Shown: piece by piece, positions 1-9,640 of the stretch
How positions within the stretch are numbered: the first letter of the stretch is position 1
Layout: each line of letters opens with the position of its first letter
From: Ligula intestinalis
Taxonomy: Eukaryota > Platyhelminthes > Cestoda > Diphyllobothriidea > Diphyllobothriidae
Assembly: GCA_036362985.1 (NCBI GenBank)
Contig: JAYGXS010000003.1
Coordinates: 70,555,989-70,619,988, forward strand
Direction: 5' to 3'
Length of the DNA: 64,000 nucleotides
Translations under genes and position numbers: made by a program
The notes under the pieces: generated by a model
Seen by the model: only the letters and a program-made list of their open reading frames with translations
The model's database searches: none
What the model was told of the DNA's origin: nothing

Positions 1-407
1 GTCGCCATTCACACCCATGTCACATGTGAGCGTGAGAATTCTTGCCTGTCCCTTTGAGAAGCCAGTGTATAAATGGCACGCTAGGAATAAAACACCGCCA
101 CACGAGCGTATTAACTGTGCTTTACCTTTAGAATAAGGAGAAAGTGAGGTGAAAGGATGAGCTCGAGGGACAGTACGGCTAAGCCGTTGAGATGTTCCTC
201 AAGTTAAAACCCTACAAACGCAAAGAATCACTGCCCTTTAGAAAAAGGTGGGCGCAGCACCGCGTGATTGAGGACTTTTTCGCTGAAGCCGAAAAAAACT
301 GGGCAAAATAACTTATTTTTAAAACATGATTGTCCTAGCTTTTCTTGTGACTGCCCTGCACAATGCCGTCCCACTCGCGAAATATGGTTCTGTCTTGTCT
401 AGCCTAT
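1..407. other. left flank, no gene recognised
   Basis: Unannotated sequence before the gypsy insertion. No long frame or familiar repeat was seen. Confidence 0.4.
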
Positions 408-412
408 CTCTC
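408..412. repeat. target site duplication of gypsy element (left)
   Basis: The 5-bp word ctctc directly precedes the TG of the left LTR and recurs at 4603-4607 directly after the CA of the right LTR. This is the length expected for Ty3/gypsy integration and marks the element ends exactly. Confidence 0.85.
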
Positions 413-665
413 TGTCGTGATTGGGAGATAGTCGCGTTATTTAGTACACAATAGCCGAATAGTCGAGAAGTATGAGAAGTCGAGTACCCTAGAATTGGGC
501 TTTACTCATCTTATAATTGTCGTACACGAACTAAAAAAGGAATAAAGAGCGGTAAGGATTATATAGGCAAACATCAAGCGTTCGTAGGGAGGCAGGGGTG
601 AATGTTAATCAACCAGAATGAGCGAAAAGGGGGTGAACGAGTGTCAGATTAGTATTAACACCACA
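413..665 (-). repeat. 3' LTR of gypsy element (element is on the minus strand)
   Basis: This 253-bp block begins TG and ends CA. It matches 4351-4602 with only two substitutions and a one-base change in an A run, by direct reading. In element sense it is the downstream LTR, and a purine-rich tract (GGGGAGAA, complement of 666-673) lies directly next to it as a polypurine-tract candidate. It carries its own copy of the 18-nt self-complementary segment (501-518). Confidence 0.9.
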
Positions 666-677
666 TTCTCCCCGGCC
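666..677 (-). other. polypurine tract candidate
   Basis: The complement reads GGCCGGGGAGAA and directly abuts the 3' LTR, where plus-strand DNA synthesis is primed in LTR retrotransposons. The purine block is short and interrupted, so this is a positional call. Confidence 0.5.
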
Positions 678-757
678 AACAAAAAAGGGCATAATGTTCA
701 CAAATCTACTCTAGAGTTTGAGCGGGATAAATCCTAAGCATCTCGGTTGCGAAGGCA

Positions 758-3700
758 CTATGGATGGACACGTTGTTGTTGTTTTATTAACGTCTCCAGG
801 TTATGCTCATGTGGGTCGTCTTCATTATGGCCATGATCAGGCGTTGTTACGCCTTGGTTGTCAGTACAGGCGGTGTTGTTTTCCAGTTCGGCCTTGGGTG
901 ATTGGTGAGGCGGAGGTGGAACGGAATTTTCGACTAAGGGAGTGGACGTCTCCTGATGATGATCACTGAGATCCTTTTCACCTCTAGGAGCAAGTAGTCG
1001 AACAGATACTGTCTCTTCTCTGCCATCGTCGAATCGTATATGAGCGTACTGAGGGTTGCACTGGAGTAGATCAACTTCCTCACTGAGCGGGTCATATTTG
1101 GACTGTTGGTTACTCTTCTTCAATAGGACTCGACCAGGGGAAGAGAGCCACATAGGAAGAGTGGTTCCAGTGGTTGATCTCCGATTATAGGCAAACATTC
1201 TTTCATGTGGCGTCACGTTAGTGGCGGTACATAAAAGTGATCTGATGGAGTGAAGAGCGTCCAAGAGGACGGATTCCCAGTGTGTTACAGGCAAATTTCT
1301 AGATTTCAAAGCAAGCAGAATGGTCTTCCACAAAGTTTGGTTCAGACGTTCAACTTGTCCGTTTCCTTGGGGATTATACGGAGTTGTCCTACTCGTCGCC
1401 ACCCCCCTATTATGGAGAAATTGTTGTACGTCGTTCGACATAAATGAGGATCCTCGATCGGTGTGTACGTATGAAGGAGTTCCGAAGATGGCAAAGAGTT
1501 GGCATAAACATTTAATAATGGTTTCTGCAGATTGATCGGAACAGGCGAATCCAAACGGGAAACGGGAGTATTCATCAATAATCGTCAGCAGATAACGATT
1601 GCGGGTCACAGACGGAAGTGGACCCTTAAAGTCGAGTGACAGCCGCTCGAAGGGTTGAGTGGCCTTTATTAGCTGACCTTGTGTTTTGAAGAAACGGGGT
1701 TTGACTTCACAACACGTTGGACATCTTGTAACAACATTACGAATCTCTTCCATCGAAAAGGGTAGATTTCTAGCCCGGACAAAGTGTGATAACCGAGAGA
1801 TCCCAGGATGGCACAGAGATGCGTGTAGTTCCTTCAGATTGACATCCGTTAGCATGGCGCCACAACAACTACGGGAAAGGGTATCAGCTGCACGGTTTTC
1901 TTTGCCAGGTCTGTAAATAATGTCAAACTTGAATGGCGATAATTCCAATCTCCAGCGTTCAATCTTTTCATTCTTCACCTTCCCTTTTTGTTGATTACCA
2001 TAGATAAAAGCAACAGAACGTTGATCTGTAATTAGTTTAAAATGATTGCAGAGAAGAAAATGTTTCCATTTACGTATGGATTCCACTACGGCATACGCTT
2101 CTTTCTCGACCGCAGAATGGTGTCGCTCGTTTGGTGATAAACTACGCGAAAAAAATGCTACTGGTCGACCATTCTGATTCAGTGTGGCAGCAATGGCGAC
2201 GTCTGATGCGTCAGTCTCAACAACCAATGGGATATTATATTGGACGGTAGCGATCGTGGCTTTCGCAAGTTCTTCCTTAAGTGCTTCAAATGTTTCAAGT
2301 ACTTCTGGTGGTAGAGGAAAAGTTTTGTTGTGGATAAGCAGATGGATCTTATCTGAAAAGTGGGATATCCACTGCGAATAGTAAGCGAACAATCCAACGG
2401 CTCGTTGCTGTGACTTTATATCGTTTGGAGCAGCCATCTCACGCAAGGGTTTCAGACGATCTGGATCCGGTCTGATGTTACCTTTGGACACTTCGTAACC
2501 AAGAAGCTTTATTTTATGGGAAGCGATGACGCTTTTTGCTTCATTGAAAGTGAGTCCATATTTTGCGGCAACGTCGAGGAATTTTTGAAGGTTTGAATTG
2601 TGTTCTGTGATGCCGTTTCCACAAATGGTGATATTGTCCACATAAACAAATACATCCTTAAGGTGTTCACGTGTAATTATATCATCAATGGTTCGTTGGA
2701 AACAGGCAACTCCGTTGGTGACCCCAAACGGGATTCGACAAAATTGATACAAACGTCCACAAGCTTCTAAGGCAGTGTATGGTCTTTCGTCTGCCCGGAT
2801 AGGTATCTGGTGATACGCGCTCTTGAGATCAAGAGTGCTATAGGTGTCGTAGTTGGCAATATTTTCAATCATTTCGTCTATCTTGGGAGATGGATAGGCA
2901 TCGAGTAGAGTGTATTTGTTGATCGTCTGGCTATAATCAACAACCATTCGCCTTTTGTGATTTTCAGTGGCTACCACCAGGACTTGGGCTCGCCAGGGGG
3001 AGGAAGAAGGCTCAATTACTCCATCAGCCAAAAAATGACGAATTTCTTCCTGAATAAACCTTTCATCAACGTTAGTGTGTCGACGAGATTTTGTTGCGAT
3101 AGGCTTACAGTCCGGGGTTAGATTAGGAAATAAGCAGGGAGGTTCGACGCAGGCGGAAGCAACAGAACAGGGTGAGAATGTAGGTTTAGGTCCACCAAAA
3201 GGAATTTCGACGCTTCTATGTAAGCGAAGAAAGTCATGGCCAAGTAATATTTTGGCACATAAACTTGGCAAGATCGATAGTCTCAACTTTTCGTAGACGA
3301 CACCTTTGTATTTAATGGAGGCGAAAACATGTCCCTGTGTGGCGCTCGTTAAAGCGGTAGTAGCCATAGATATTTTGGTGCGAGAGTGGTGGATTTTCCA
3401 ATTATTTTTGAGTACTACCGAGGACGAGACGTAGCTCTCCGAGCTACCTGTGTCTATTAAGGCTTCGAAGTTAGCCCCATTGATCTGTAGTACAACTACT
3501 GCACTTGAAAGGCAGTCTGGTGCAGTAGCCGATGCGATGGCGGAAATAGTGGGGTGGGTAGAGGAAAGGATCCTTCTGTTTCGCGATGTCATACAAACCT
3601 TTTGGAAGTGTCCCTTTTTGCCGCATCCTTTACACAACACGTCGCGTGCGGGGCACTTCGAACGAGGGTGTTTGTCATACCCACAAAAGAAACATTTATT

Positions 3701-4327
3701 GTACGACGAACTGGAAGCCGTGATGTCCGCAGATTTGTTAGGACTGCACGGAGTTTCGCGCACCTCAGTGGTGACAGTGAATGAGGTTGTTGGAGGATTT
3801 TGATAGGATAAAGACTGTTTTTCGGCCAATTCCAGAGATCTTGCTCGATCGAACGCTGTTTGAAAATCCAGGGTTTTCTGTTCCAGCAGTCTTTGTCGAA
3901 TTTGGTTAGATAAGAGACCACTAATAAAGGCATCTCTTATGGCGTCATCCCGGTTTTGTTGTGCAGTAACTGCTTTGAACTCACAGTCTTTAGCCAGAGA
4001 CTTCAGTTTCTGAGCAAACTGATCGAGAGTTTGTCCACCCTCTTGTTTACAGGTCGCCAGAAGGTGGCGGGCGAAGACCTCGTTTTTAGGTGTTGAATAT
4101 AACTCCTTCAGCGCCTTAATTGCATCTTCGTAAGCGGTGCATTCGTTGATGTACTCCCAAACGGTCGGAGAGACGTAGTTGGTCAGGACACTCAATTTGT
4201 TTGGCTTTAAGCTTTCGATAGTTGTCATAAAGTTCTCGAATGTGCAGAACCAGTGATTCCATTGTTTGGAAGCGTCCGGAGCATTCGGATCCACATCAAA
4301 TCGTTCTGGTTTGAGGAGTCGGTCCAT
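758..4327 (-). CDS. Gag-Pol polyprotein of Ty3/gypsy retrotransposon
   Basis: One uninterrupted frame of 1189 residues. The N-terminal 170 residues look like a gypsy Gag. Two CCHC zinc knuckles follow (C212, C215, H220, C225, then C232, C235, H240, C245). The protease carries DTGS at 292-295. Reverse transcriptase spans about 440-620, with motif A Asp near 500 and motif C reading YVDN at 562-565 instead of the usual YxDD. RNase H begins near 702, with its first Asp at 706. Integrase has an HHCC zinc-binding stretch (about 835-873) and a DDE core at D899, D957 and E993 with the canonical 35-residue spacing. Gag and Pol are fused with no frameshift. The start follows the 5' LTR by only 23 bases. 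The frame is intact, so the element may still be active, subject to the YVDN change. Confidence 0.93.
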   Translation of the reverse strand: MDRLLKPERFDVDPNAPDASKQWNHWFCTFENFMTTIESLKPNKLSVLTNYVSPTVWEYINECTAYEDAIKALKELYSTPKNEVFARHLLATCKQEGGQTLDQFAQKLKSLAKDCEFKAVTAQQNRDDAIRDAFISGLLSNQIRQRLLEQKTLDFQTAFDRARSLELAEKQSLSYQNPPTTSFTVTTEVRETPCSPNKSADITASSSSYNKCFFCGYDKHPRSKCPARDVLCKGCGKKGHFQKVCMTSRNRRILSSTHPTISAIASATAPDCLSSAVVVLQINGANFEALIDTGSSESYVSSSVVLKNNWKIHHSRTKISMATTALTSATQGHVFASIKYKGVVYEKLRLSILPSLCAKILLGHDFLRLHRSVEIPFGGPKPTFSPCSVASACVEPPCLFPNLTPDCKPIATKSRRHTNVDERFIQEEIRHFLADGVIEPSSSPWRAQVLVVATENHKRRMVVDYSQTINKYTLLDAYPSPKIDEMIENIANYDTYSTLDLKSAYHQIPIRADERPYTALEACGRLYQFCRIPFGVTNGVACFQRTIDDIITREHLKDVFVYVDNITICGNGITEHNSNLQKFLDVAAKYGLTFNEAKSVIASHKIKLLGYEVSKGNIRPDPDRLKPLREMAAPNDIKSQQRAVGLFAYYSQWISHFSDKIHLLIHNKTFPLPPEVLETFEALKEELAKATIATVQYNIPLVVETDASDVAIAATLNQNGRPVAFFSRSLSPNERHHSAVEKEAYAVVESIRKWKHFLLCNHFKLITDQRSVAFIYGNQQKGKVKNEKIERWRLELSPFKFDIIYRPGKENRAADTLSRSCCGAMLTDVNLKELHASLCHPGISRLSHFVRARNLPFSMEEIRNVVTRCPTCCEVKPRFFKTQGQLIKATQPFERLSLDFKGPLPSVTRNRYLLTIIDEYSRFPFGFACSDQSAETIIKCLCQLFAIFGTPSYVHTDRGSSFMSNDVQQFLHNRGVATSRTTPYNPQGNGQVERLNQTLWKTILLALKSRNLPVTHWESVLLDALHSIRSLLCTATNVTPHERMFAYNRRSTTGTTLPMWLSSPGRVLLKKSNQQSKYDPLSEEVDLLQCNPQYAHIRFDDGREETVSVRLLAPRGEKDLSDHHQETSTPLVENSVPPPPHQSPKAELENNTACTDNQGVTTPDHGHNEDDPHEHNLETLIKQQQRVHP

Positions 4328-4331
4328 TCTG

Positions 4332-4349
4332 AATTATAAGATGAGTAAA
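4332..4349 (-). promoter_or_regulatory. putative self-primer binding site next to 5' LTR
   Basis: One base inside the 5' LTR, 18 bases are the exact reverse complement of LTR positions 4439-4456 (and 501-518). A fold-back of the 5' end of the element RNA onto this site would place a primer where minus-strand synthesis should start, as in Tf1-type self-priming. No TGG-initiated tRNA complement is present. The mechanism is inferred; the complementarity is directly visible. Confidence 0.55.
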
Positions 4350-4350
4350 T

Positions 4351-4602
4351 TGTCGTGATTGGGAGATAGTCGCGTTATTTAGTACACAATAGCCGAATAG
4401 TCGAGAAGAATGAGAAGTCGAGTACCCTAGAATTGGGCTTTACTCATCTTATAATTGTCGTACACGAACTAAAAAGGAATAAAGAGCGGTAAGGATTATA
4501 TAGGCAAACATCAAGCGTTCGTAGGGAGGCAGGGGTGAATGTTAATCAACAAGAATGAGCGAAAAGGGGGTGAACGAGTGTCAGATTAGTATTAACACCA
4601 CA
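4351..4602 (-). repeat. 5' LTR of gypsy element
   Basis: This 252-bp TG...CA repeat is the upstream LTR in element sense. In that sense it carries a TATATAA box (complement of 4496-4502). About 46 nt downstream comes the segment complementary to the putative primer site (complement of 4439-4456), so the segment would lie near the 5' end of the transcript. Confidence 0.9.
4496..4502 (-). promoter_or_regulatory. TATA box in gypsy LTR
   Basis: The minus strand reads TATATAA inside the 5' LTR, and the same word is in the other LTR. It is a reasonable core promoter for the genomic RNA; the start site cannot be read from sequence. Confidence 0.5.
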
Positions 4603-4607
4603 CTCTC
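4603..4607. repeat. target site duplication of gypsy element (right)
   Basis: Second copy of ctctc, directly after the CA of the right LTR; pairs with 408-412. Confidence 0.85.
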
Positions 4608-5700
4608 CAACGACAGTTGCCAGACACTGTGGTTTTTCACTTCTTCAAAATCATAAAGAACGTTTTCTAGACCTGCTTTTGGCCGATGTCCTCCCGATCG
4701 TTTCCAACGAGGCAGAAGTCATGAAACGAATTGTAATTGTCCAGTCTGTTTCAGCAGTCCTTGGACGACTCAAAATCTCTTCACAGTTCCGCCCCTGGTG
4801 TTGACTGTAGCTTTTGCAGTAGATTGCACCTTTCAACTCGAAGGGGTTTTCCATGCAACACTAAACGACATTATCCCTTTTATGTTCCTCATCTATGCGC
4901 ACACGATGCCCCGCAAATGGGTCACGTGGTAGACGCGCTGGAAAAATACGAGACCAGCTCAGGACACAACAGGCGTTATTTGGGGGGGGGGGGTTGCACC
5001 CGTAAAGAATGCCACATGTAGGGAAGGGAGGTGTGGTGGCATATCCAGACGCAGGCTCAAGCCGCGCCAGCCACCTGCGCCCGATTCTACCTTCGGTCTT
5101 CTTGACTTGTTCGTGACACTGGGCCCTGGAATGTAGGGAAGAGATAGAGAGAGGGAGAGTGTGGTGGATGCTGCGAACTTCTGTTATCACTAGAAACTAA
5201 TTCGCGTGCAAATCACCGTCCCAGCGTCTACCGTGTTGTGGGACATACGGTGAACATCTTGGGAAAATGGACAGTTGACCTGTAATTTCAGCAAAAAGAC
5301 ATGTTTTTCGTTTTCTCGCATCGATAGGTGTGGAATCAGGACTGAAAAGCTCCCCTTTATTCTGTCATTTGAAATCAGGTTTTGAGTTTTTGAGTAAATA
5401 ATGTAGCTCACCTATTGCTTAGCCGAACCGCTGCCAACTTTGTTACATATATGGTTTCTTTGTGAATAATGTGTCATTTAATACGCCTTCATCGTCTACC
5501 ATATTTTTGATAAGTTCCTTGTTTTCGTCATGGGTGGGCGTCCAGCAGCGGTTGTTTTTCATCGAACCCGTTTCTGGTAGTTTTTCCTGTTTTGGTACCG
5601 CCTTACCGTCGTAGCCTGCTGATTATTTGTCGGTGTTCGGGTTGCATGCCTGTTTATTCACCCATATATTTCGTAGTGCTTCCGCCTAATTGGGTGACTT
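4608..5700. other. intergenic, no gene recognised
   Basis: A long G run lies near 4981-4992. Short frames here show no domain or motif that I recognise. Confidence 0.3.
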
Positions 5701-5774
5701 TCTGTTATGCACCAGGGGCTGACATCTCGAATGGCTTATAGTTATTCCAGTAGGCCATACTTCACCAACCAGGA

Positions 5775-5900
5775 TTAGATAGGATTGTCTAGACAAATAG
5801 TATTGTCAGTAAAGACAAGGGAGACTGGAATGGCCATTTCCGGCTTATTAGCCGTCGTCAGGCAGTCATACCCAGGCTCGGGACAAGTGGGTTCCGTAAG
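5775..5900 (-). repeat. SINE tail-like repeat fragment
   Basis: On the minus strand this tract matches plus-strand 18750-18840. Both contain a 'ctgayga(c/t)ggctaa(t/a)aagcc' core followed by a related stretch ending near 'ctttgtc'. At 18.75 kb it lies downstream of a tRNA-derived head, so this copy is probably a headless 3' part of the same family. Confidence 0.5.
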
Positions 5901-6049
5901 CGGTTGGTGAACGTTCATCAATAGGACTGTCAATAGGATCCTATGTTTCAACTCTCCGGCAAGATCACTTTTATTTTTTTTCAAACGCACATAGGCTCGT
6001 TCTGGTTGGCCCTTTAAAAGGAGCCGTTTTGGTATAACCACGCGCCAGC

Positions 6050-7045
6050 TTGACTGTTATGGCCGTAAACACTTATTTCAAGCTCGGTCCTATATCTTAA
6101 AAGGTCCATCAAAGGCACTACCCGTTTTCCTGTGCGCTGGAAATTTCCGCCTGCTTTACTGTCTGCTCAAATCGTTATTGCCCGCCTCTAGATGTTTTCC
6201 ATCAAAACATCTTCGCTTATGGTTCAATTTTCTTAACCTCACACGCAATTCTACGTCAGTATTTACGTGATTTTTTTCTCCTTTGCGTTCGCACTCAAAA
6301 CCTACAGGATGTGGAGCTGACCTGACCTCTATCTATTTGGTTGCCGCCCGTTGCAGTTGCAAAGCTAGCTGCGAACCGTTTCTCTCCCTCTTTTTCTATC
6401 TCGAGGACATTCAGCTAAAGGGCAAGCGTGGTTGGAAAAATTAGGAGGCTTGGGAAATTCGCATTCTATGCCTCACTTCCATTAATTCAAAAATGTTTTC
6501 GATACGCATTACGGAGGATGTACGGCGTTAGTTCGATCTATTGAGTTCTTCCAGCTCTTTTGAGGCCCTAAGGCACACGTTATTCGATAATTTTTCAAGT
6601 TAAATTGAAGTACTACTGCTTGTTGAAACTAGCCCGAATACGAAAGTTGGGTCTTAAATTGCCATTTAGACACCGGCAAGGAAACACTTGACAAATCTGG
6701 CGGTCAAACTCGAGCAAATCATAGACACGACAAGGTAGTCGAACCGGTTAAACTATTCCACTTTTCGTTGGATGCTCCTGTCAGCCTAAATAGCGTCAGG
6801 CGGGTGCATTAACTCCTATTAAAATGTGAGTAAAGGACCAGCTAAGCTGAGTGTTCTTTCCGTAAAGGCAAAGCCTTCTGCTTGTCAATCAGCAATTGTA
6901 AACCACAAGTATTTGCTACCTACGCCTGAAGCTTCAACTGCTGAACGGTAACTTTTCTTCTATTAACTCAGTGTTCTGTTTTGCTAAGCTCACTGCCTTT
7001 GTCTGCAACCTTTCCCATACCTTCACTTATACATTTTCGTTTTAG
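6050..7045. other. region upstream of CBL
   Basis: No frame of interest was seen. Promoter elements and any 5' untranslated exon of CBL would be expected here but cannot be placed by eye. A pyrimidine-rich run ending in TTTTAG (to 7045) resembles a 3' splice site. Confidence 0.35.
7031..7045 (+). promoter_or_regulatory. possible 3' splice acceptor before CBL start
   Basis: A T-rich tract ends in TTTTAG 36 bases before the CBL ATG. The AG is also part of an in-frame TAG. If used, the first exon would be untranslated or would add residues upstream of the chosen Met. Positional inference only. Confidence 0.35.
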
Positions 7046-7081
7046 GGTTTTCTGACCCCTGTCTCAATCCCATGCGTCTTC

Positions 7082-9175
7082 ATGAGCAGTGACAGTTTTC
7101 CTTCGGCATCTCCATCTCACCTCAATATGCGTTCTCGATTCAGTGGTAGTGTGAGCAATGCTAACACTTCTGTCCCCTCAGCGTCTTCTACATCTGCCAA
7201 CCGCCTTGTTCTGTTACGACCTGACAAAAAGGTCATCGATGAGGTGTACAAGAGGCTGGAAAAGCTTGTACGTCTCTGTCAGCATCCTAGACTCCAGCTA
7301 CGCAACAGTCCGCCCTACCTGCTCGAAATACTTCCTGATATGTACGAGAAGCTAAAGGCTATAATCACAGCCTACAGCAGCACACTCGATGAGCTCTTCA
7401 ATACCCTCTACTTCCAAGTCTTTCTTAATAATCTCATCAATAAGTGCAAATCAACCTCGAAGCTCTTCAAGGAGGCCAAGGAACTGATGTATGATGAGCA
7501 CTCGGAGTATCGACGAAAACTGACCAAAAACTCGCTGGTATTTTCGCACATCCTCAAAGACCTGGAGGCACTCTACCCCAACAACCATTTTTCACCCGAA
7601 AACTTCCGTATAACCAAGAGAGAGGCCGCGGAATGGTGGCGAAGTCATTTCGACTATAGCCCCATCGTGCCTTGGCAGTTGTTTCAGGCGGCACTGTCAG
7701 AAAGTTTTCACATTGACTGCAGATCTGAGTTCCGTGCCCTGCAGAATACCATCGACCTCACGTGCAATGACTATGTCTCAGTGTTCGAGTTTGACGTGTT
7801 TGTGCGCCTTTTCCAGCCCTGGAACAATGTCATTGAGACCTGGAAGGCCCTGGCCATTCTCCATGCCGGCTACATGGCCTTTATGACCTATGACGAGGTG
7901 AAAGCCGTACTCAAGCGATTTCGTCATCACCCTGGTCCGGGCAGTTACGTCTATCGGTTGTCCTGTACTAAACTTGGCCAATGGGCCATTGGCTACATTA
8001 CGCAAGATCGTCGCATCCTTCAAACCATCATTCAAAACAAGTCACTTGCACAGGCCCTCATTGACGGTGAACGGGAGGGGTTTTACCTTTATCCCAACGG
8101 AACCCCCAGTCAGTCCTCCATCTTGTCCTCACTGGTGGAGAACCTGCCACAGACACACTTGCGTGTATCTCAGGAGCAGTACCAACTCTACTGTAAGATG
8201 GGCTCCACTTTCGAGTTGTGCAAGATTTGCACCGAAAACAACAAGAATGTACAACTGGAACCCTGTGGCCATCTGCTTTGCAAGAGTTGTTTAATTAGTT
8301 GTCAGGGTTCTGGTACCGGCCAGACTTGCCCCTTTTGCCGCCTAGAGATAAAAAGTATTGAGGAGATCATACTGGATCCGTATTTGCCGGATGAAGATGC
8401 AACAGAATCATCTCGCGAGTTATCCAACGACCATTCTCAAGAACTGGATCCCCCAGATGAGGGACAAAGTCACGATGGAGTCAAGCTCCCCTTTGTCACT
8501 CAATCCACGACCACCACCCGCCTCCAACGCTCGGCCTCCCAACGGACCCCAGCGACCTCCTACGATGACGGTTTCCTCACTACTTCGGCGGTTGATTCCG
8601 TAGCTTCGCCTGCCACCCCTGCCGTCACGGGAGCTAACACCACTCGAGGTGGTTCCCTCGATCAGCTGCTACGGATGTCTGCCTCGTCCAGTAATATCGT
8701 CGCGTCGCGGCCCCAACCGACGGGTGAGTTTGATTCTCATCAGTCGTCGCCCCAGGCTGCAACCACACCTCCACCAGTACCACCGCACAGCAGACCACTA
8801 ATACAGCATGCTGGTACACTGGATAGAGCCGCGCCACTAACACCAACCCACCCCGGTTCCGATACTGTGCACTTCCCTCACAGTAGCACCGTCTCCGCAC
8901 TGAGTGATGCTGGGGATAATATTGATGACCTGCCCTCACCTCCCCCTGTTCCTCTAGTGGCCACAGAAACTCAAGCAGGGCTGGAAAGTAGCTGTGGAAA
9001 GAAGGCGTCTGCGAAGCAACTGCTTCTCAGGGAGGATGTCAAGGCAGCGGATGGCCCCCCAATGACGGAGGAGGTGGCGCAACAGCTGCTAGAAATAACC
9101 AAGGGTGACTGCGATATGGCTGCCCGGATTTGGAGTGGATTTGTTCCTCGATCATCGATTGGTTTGACCAAATGA
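7082..9175 (+). CDS. CBL: CBL family E3 ubiquitin-protein ligase
   Basis: A 697-residue single-exon frame. CBL proteins bind phosphotyrosine on activated receptor kinases and ubiquitinate them for endocytosis. Residues 45-350 form the tyrosine-kinase-binding region: four-helix bundle, EF-hand-like part (about 175-265) and divergent SH2 fold. R292 and G304 correspond to human R294 and G306. The linker keeps both tyrosines (Y367, Y370). The RING spans 380-419 with all ligands (C380, C383, C395, H397, C400, C403, C416, C419). A Ser/Thr-rich tail has proline clusters at 562-572 and 619-624, and a UBA-like end covers 661-690. The E2-contacting Trp of human CBL (W408) is Cys407 here. The ATG at 7082 is the first after an in-frame TAG at 7043-7045. 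The tail is shorter than in human CBL (906 residues). Confidence 0.95.
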   Translation: MSSDSFPSASPSHLNMRSRFSGSVSNANTSVPSASSTSANRLVLLRPDKKVIDEVYKRLEKLVRLCQHPRLQLRNSPPYLLEILPDMYEKLKAIITAYSSTLDELFNTLYFQVFLNNLINKCKSTSKLFKEAKELMYDEHSEYRRKLTKNSLVFSHILKDLEALYPNNHFSPENFRITKREAAEWWRSHFDYSPIVPWQLFQAALSESFHIDCRSEFRALQNTIDLTCNDYVSVFEFDVFVRLFQPWNNVIETWKALAILHAGYMAFMTYDEVKAVLKRFRHHPGPGSYVYRLSCTKLGQWAIGYITQDRRILQTIIQNKSLAQALIDGEREGFYLYPNGTPSQSSILSSLVENLPQTHLRVSQEQYQLYCKMGSTFELCKICTENNKNVQLEPCGHLLCKSCLISCQGSGTGQTCPFCRLEIKSIEEIILDPYLPDEDATESSRELSNDHSQELDPPDEGQSHDGVKLPFVTQSTTTTRLQRSASQRTPATSYDDGFLTTSAVDSVASPATPAVTGANTTRGGSLDQLLRMSASSSNIVASRPQPTGEFDSHQSSPQAATTPPPVPPHSRPLIQHAGTLDRAAPLTPTHPGSDTVHFPHSSTVSALSDAGDNIDDLPSPPPVPLVATETQAGLESSCGKKASAKQLLLREDVKAADGPPMTEEVAQQLLEITKGDCDMAARIWSGFVPRSSIGLTK

Positions 9176-9506
9176 TTTCACCCCGACCCTTCCTTCCTGC
9201 GTCTGTCTGTGTGTCTGTCCTTATGTTTCCATATTTGTTCTGTCGGACCGTAACACTTCGAGTCACCATCTTATCTCTTCTCCTCCGCCGTTCGGCGTCT
9301 TTCCTTTTTTTTCCACATACTCTCCCCCCGATTTTGGACTAATTAATATATAATATTGGGACTCGGCGTGTGTGTGAAAGACATGCGTCTGTGGCCTTTG
9401 CTGTACCGAAAGATACTACTACTTCGAGCCCTGCTTTATGGACAAACCATTCTGTTCAAAGATCTTTTTTATTTTTTTAGGTCAGTTAGCCTATATATTT
9501 TATTTC

Positions 9507-9512
9507 AATAAA
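9507..9512 (+). terminator. polyadenylation signal of CBL
   Basis: AATAAA lies 332 bases after the CBL stop in a T-rich 3' untranslated region. No poly(A) tract follows it in the genome, which argues against a young retrocopy. Confidence 0.6.
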
Positions 9513-9640
9513 TAGTATGTGTAGAGTGCGCCCTGTATTTATTATTCACATGGACCCCCGGTTTACAGTTCGTTATTATCGTAGGCAGACCTACCGTCCT
9601 TTTTCGAGCTTTTGCTGTTTGCGTGCTAAAAGTGTACACT

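Larger units (their letters stand above)
413..4602 (-). mobile_element. full-length Ty3/gypsy LTR retrotransposon
   Basis: A complete element of about 4.2 kb: LTR, short leader, one gag-pol frame, polypurine tract, LTR, flanked by ctctc duplications. The near-identical LTRs and unbroken frame point to a recent insertion. The order gag with zinc knuckles, protease, reverse transcriptase, RNase H, integrase defines Ty3/gypsy. The bases next to the 5' LTR do not start with the TGG expected of a tRNA 3'-end primer site. They are instead complementary to part of the LTR, so priming may be unusual. There is no env-like frame. Confidence 0.93.
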
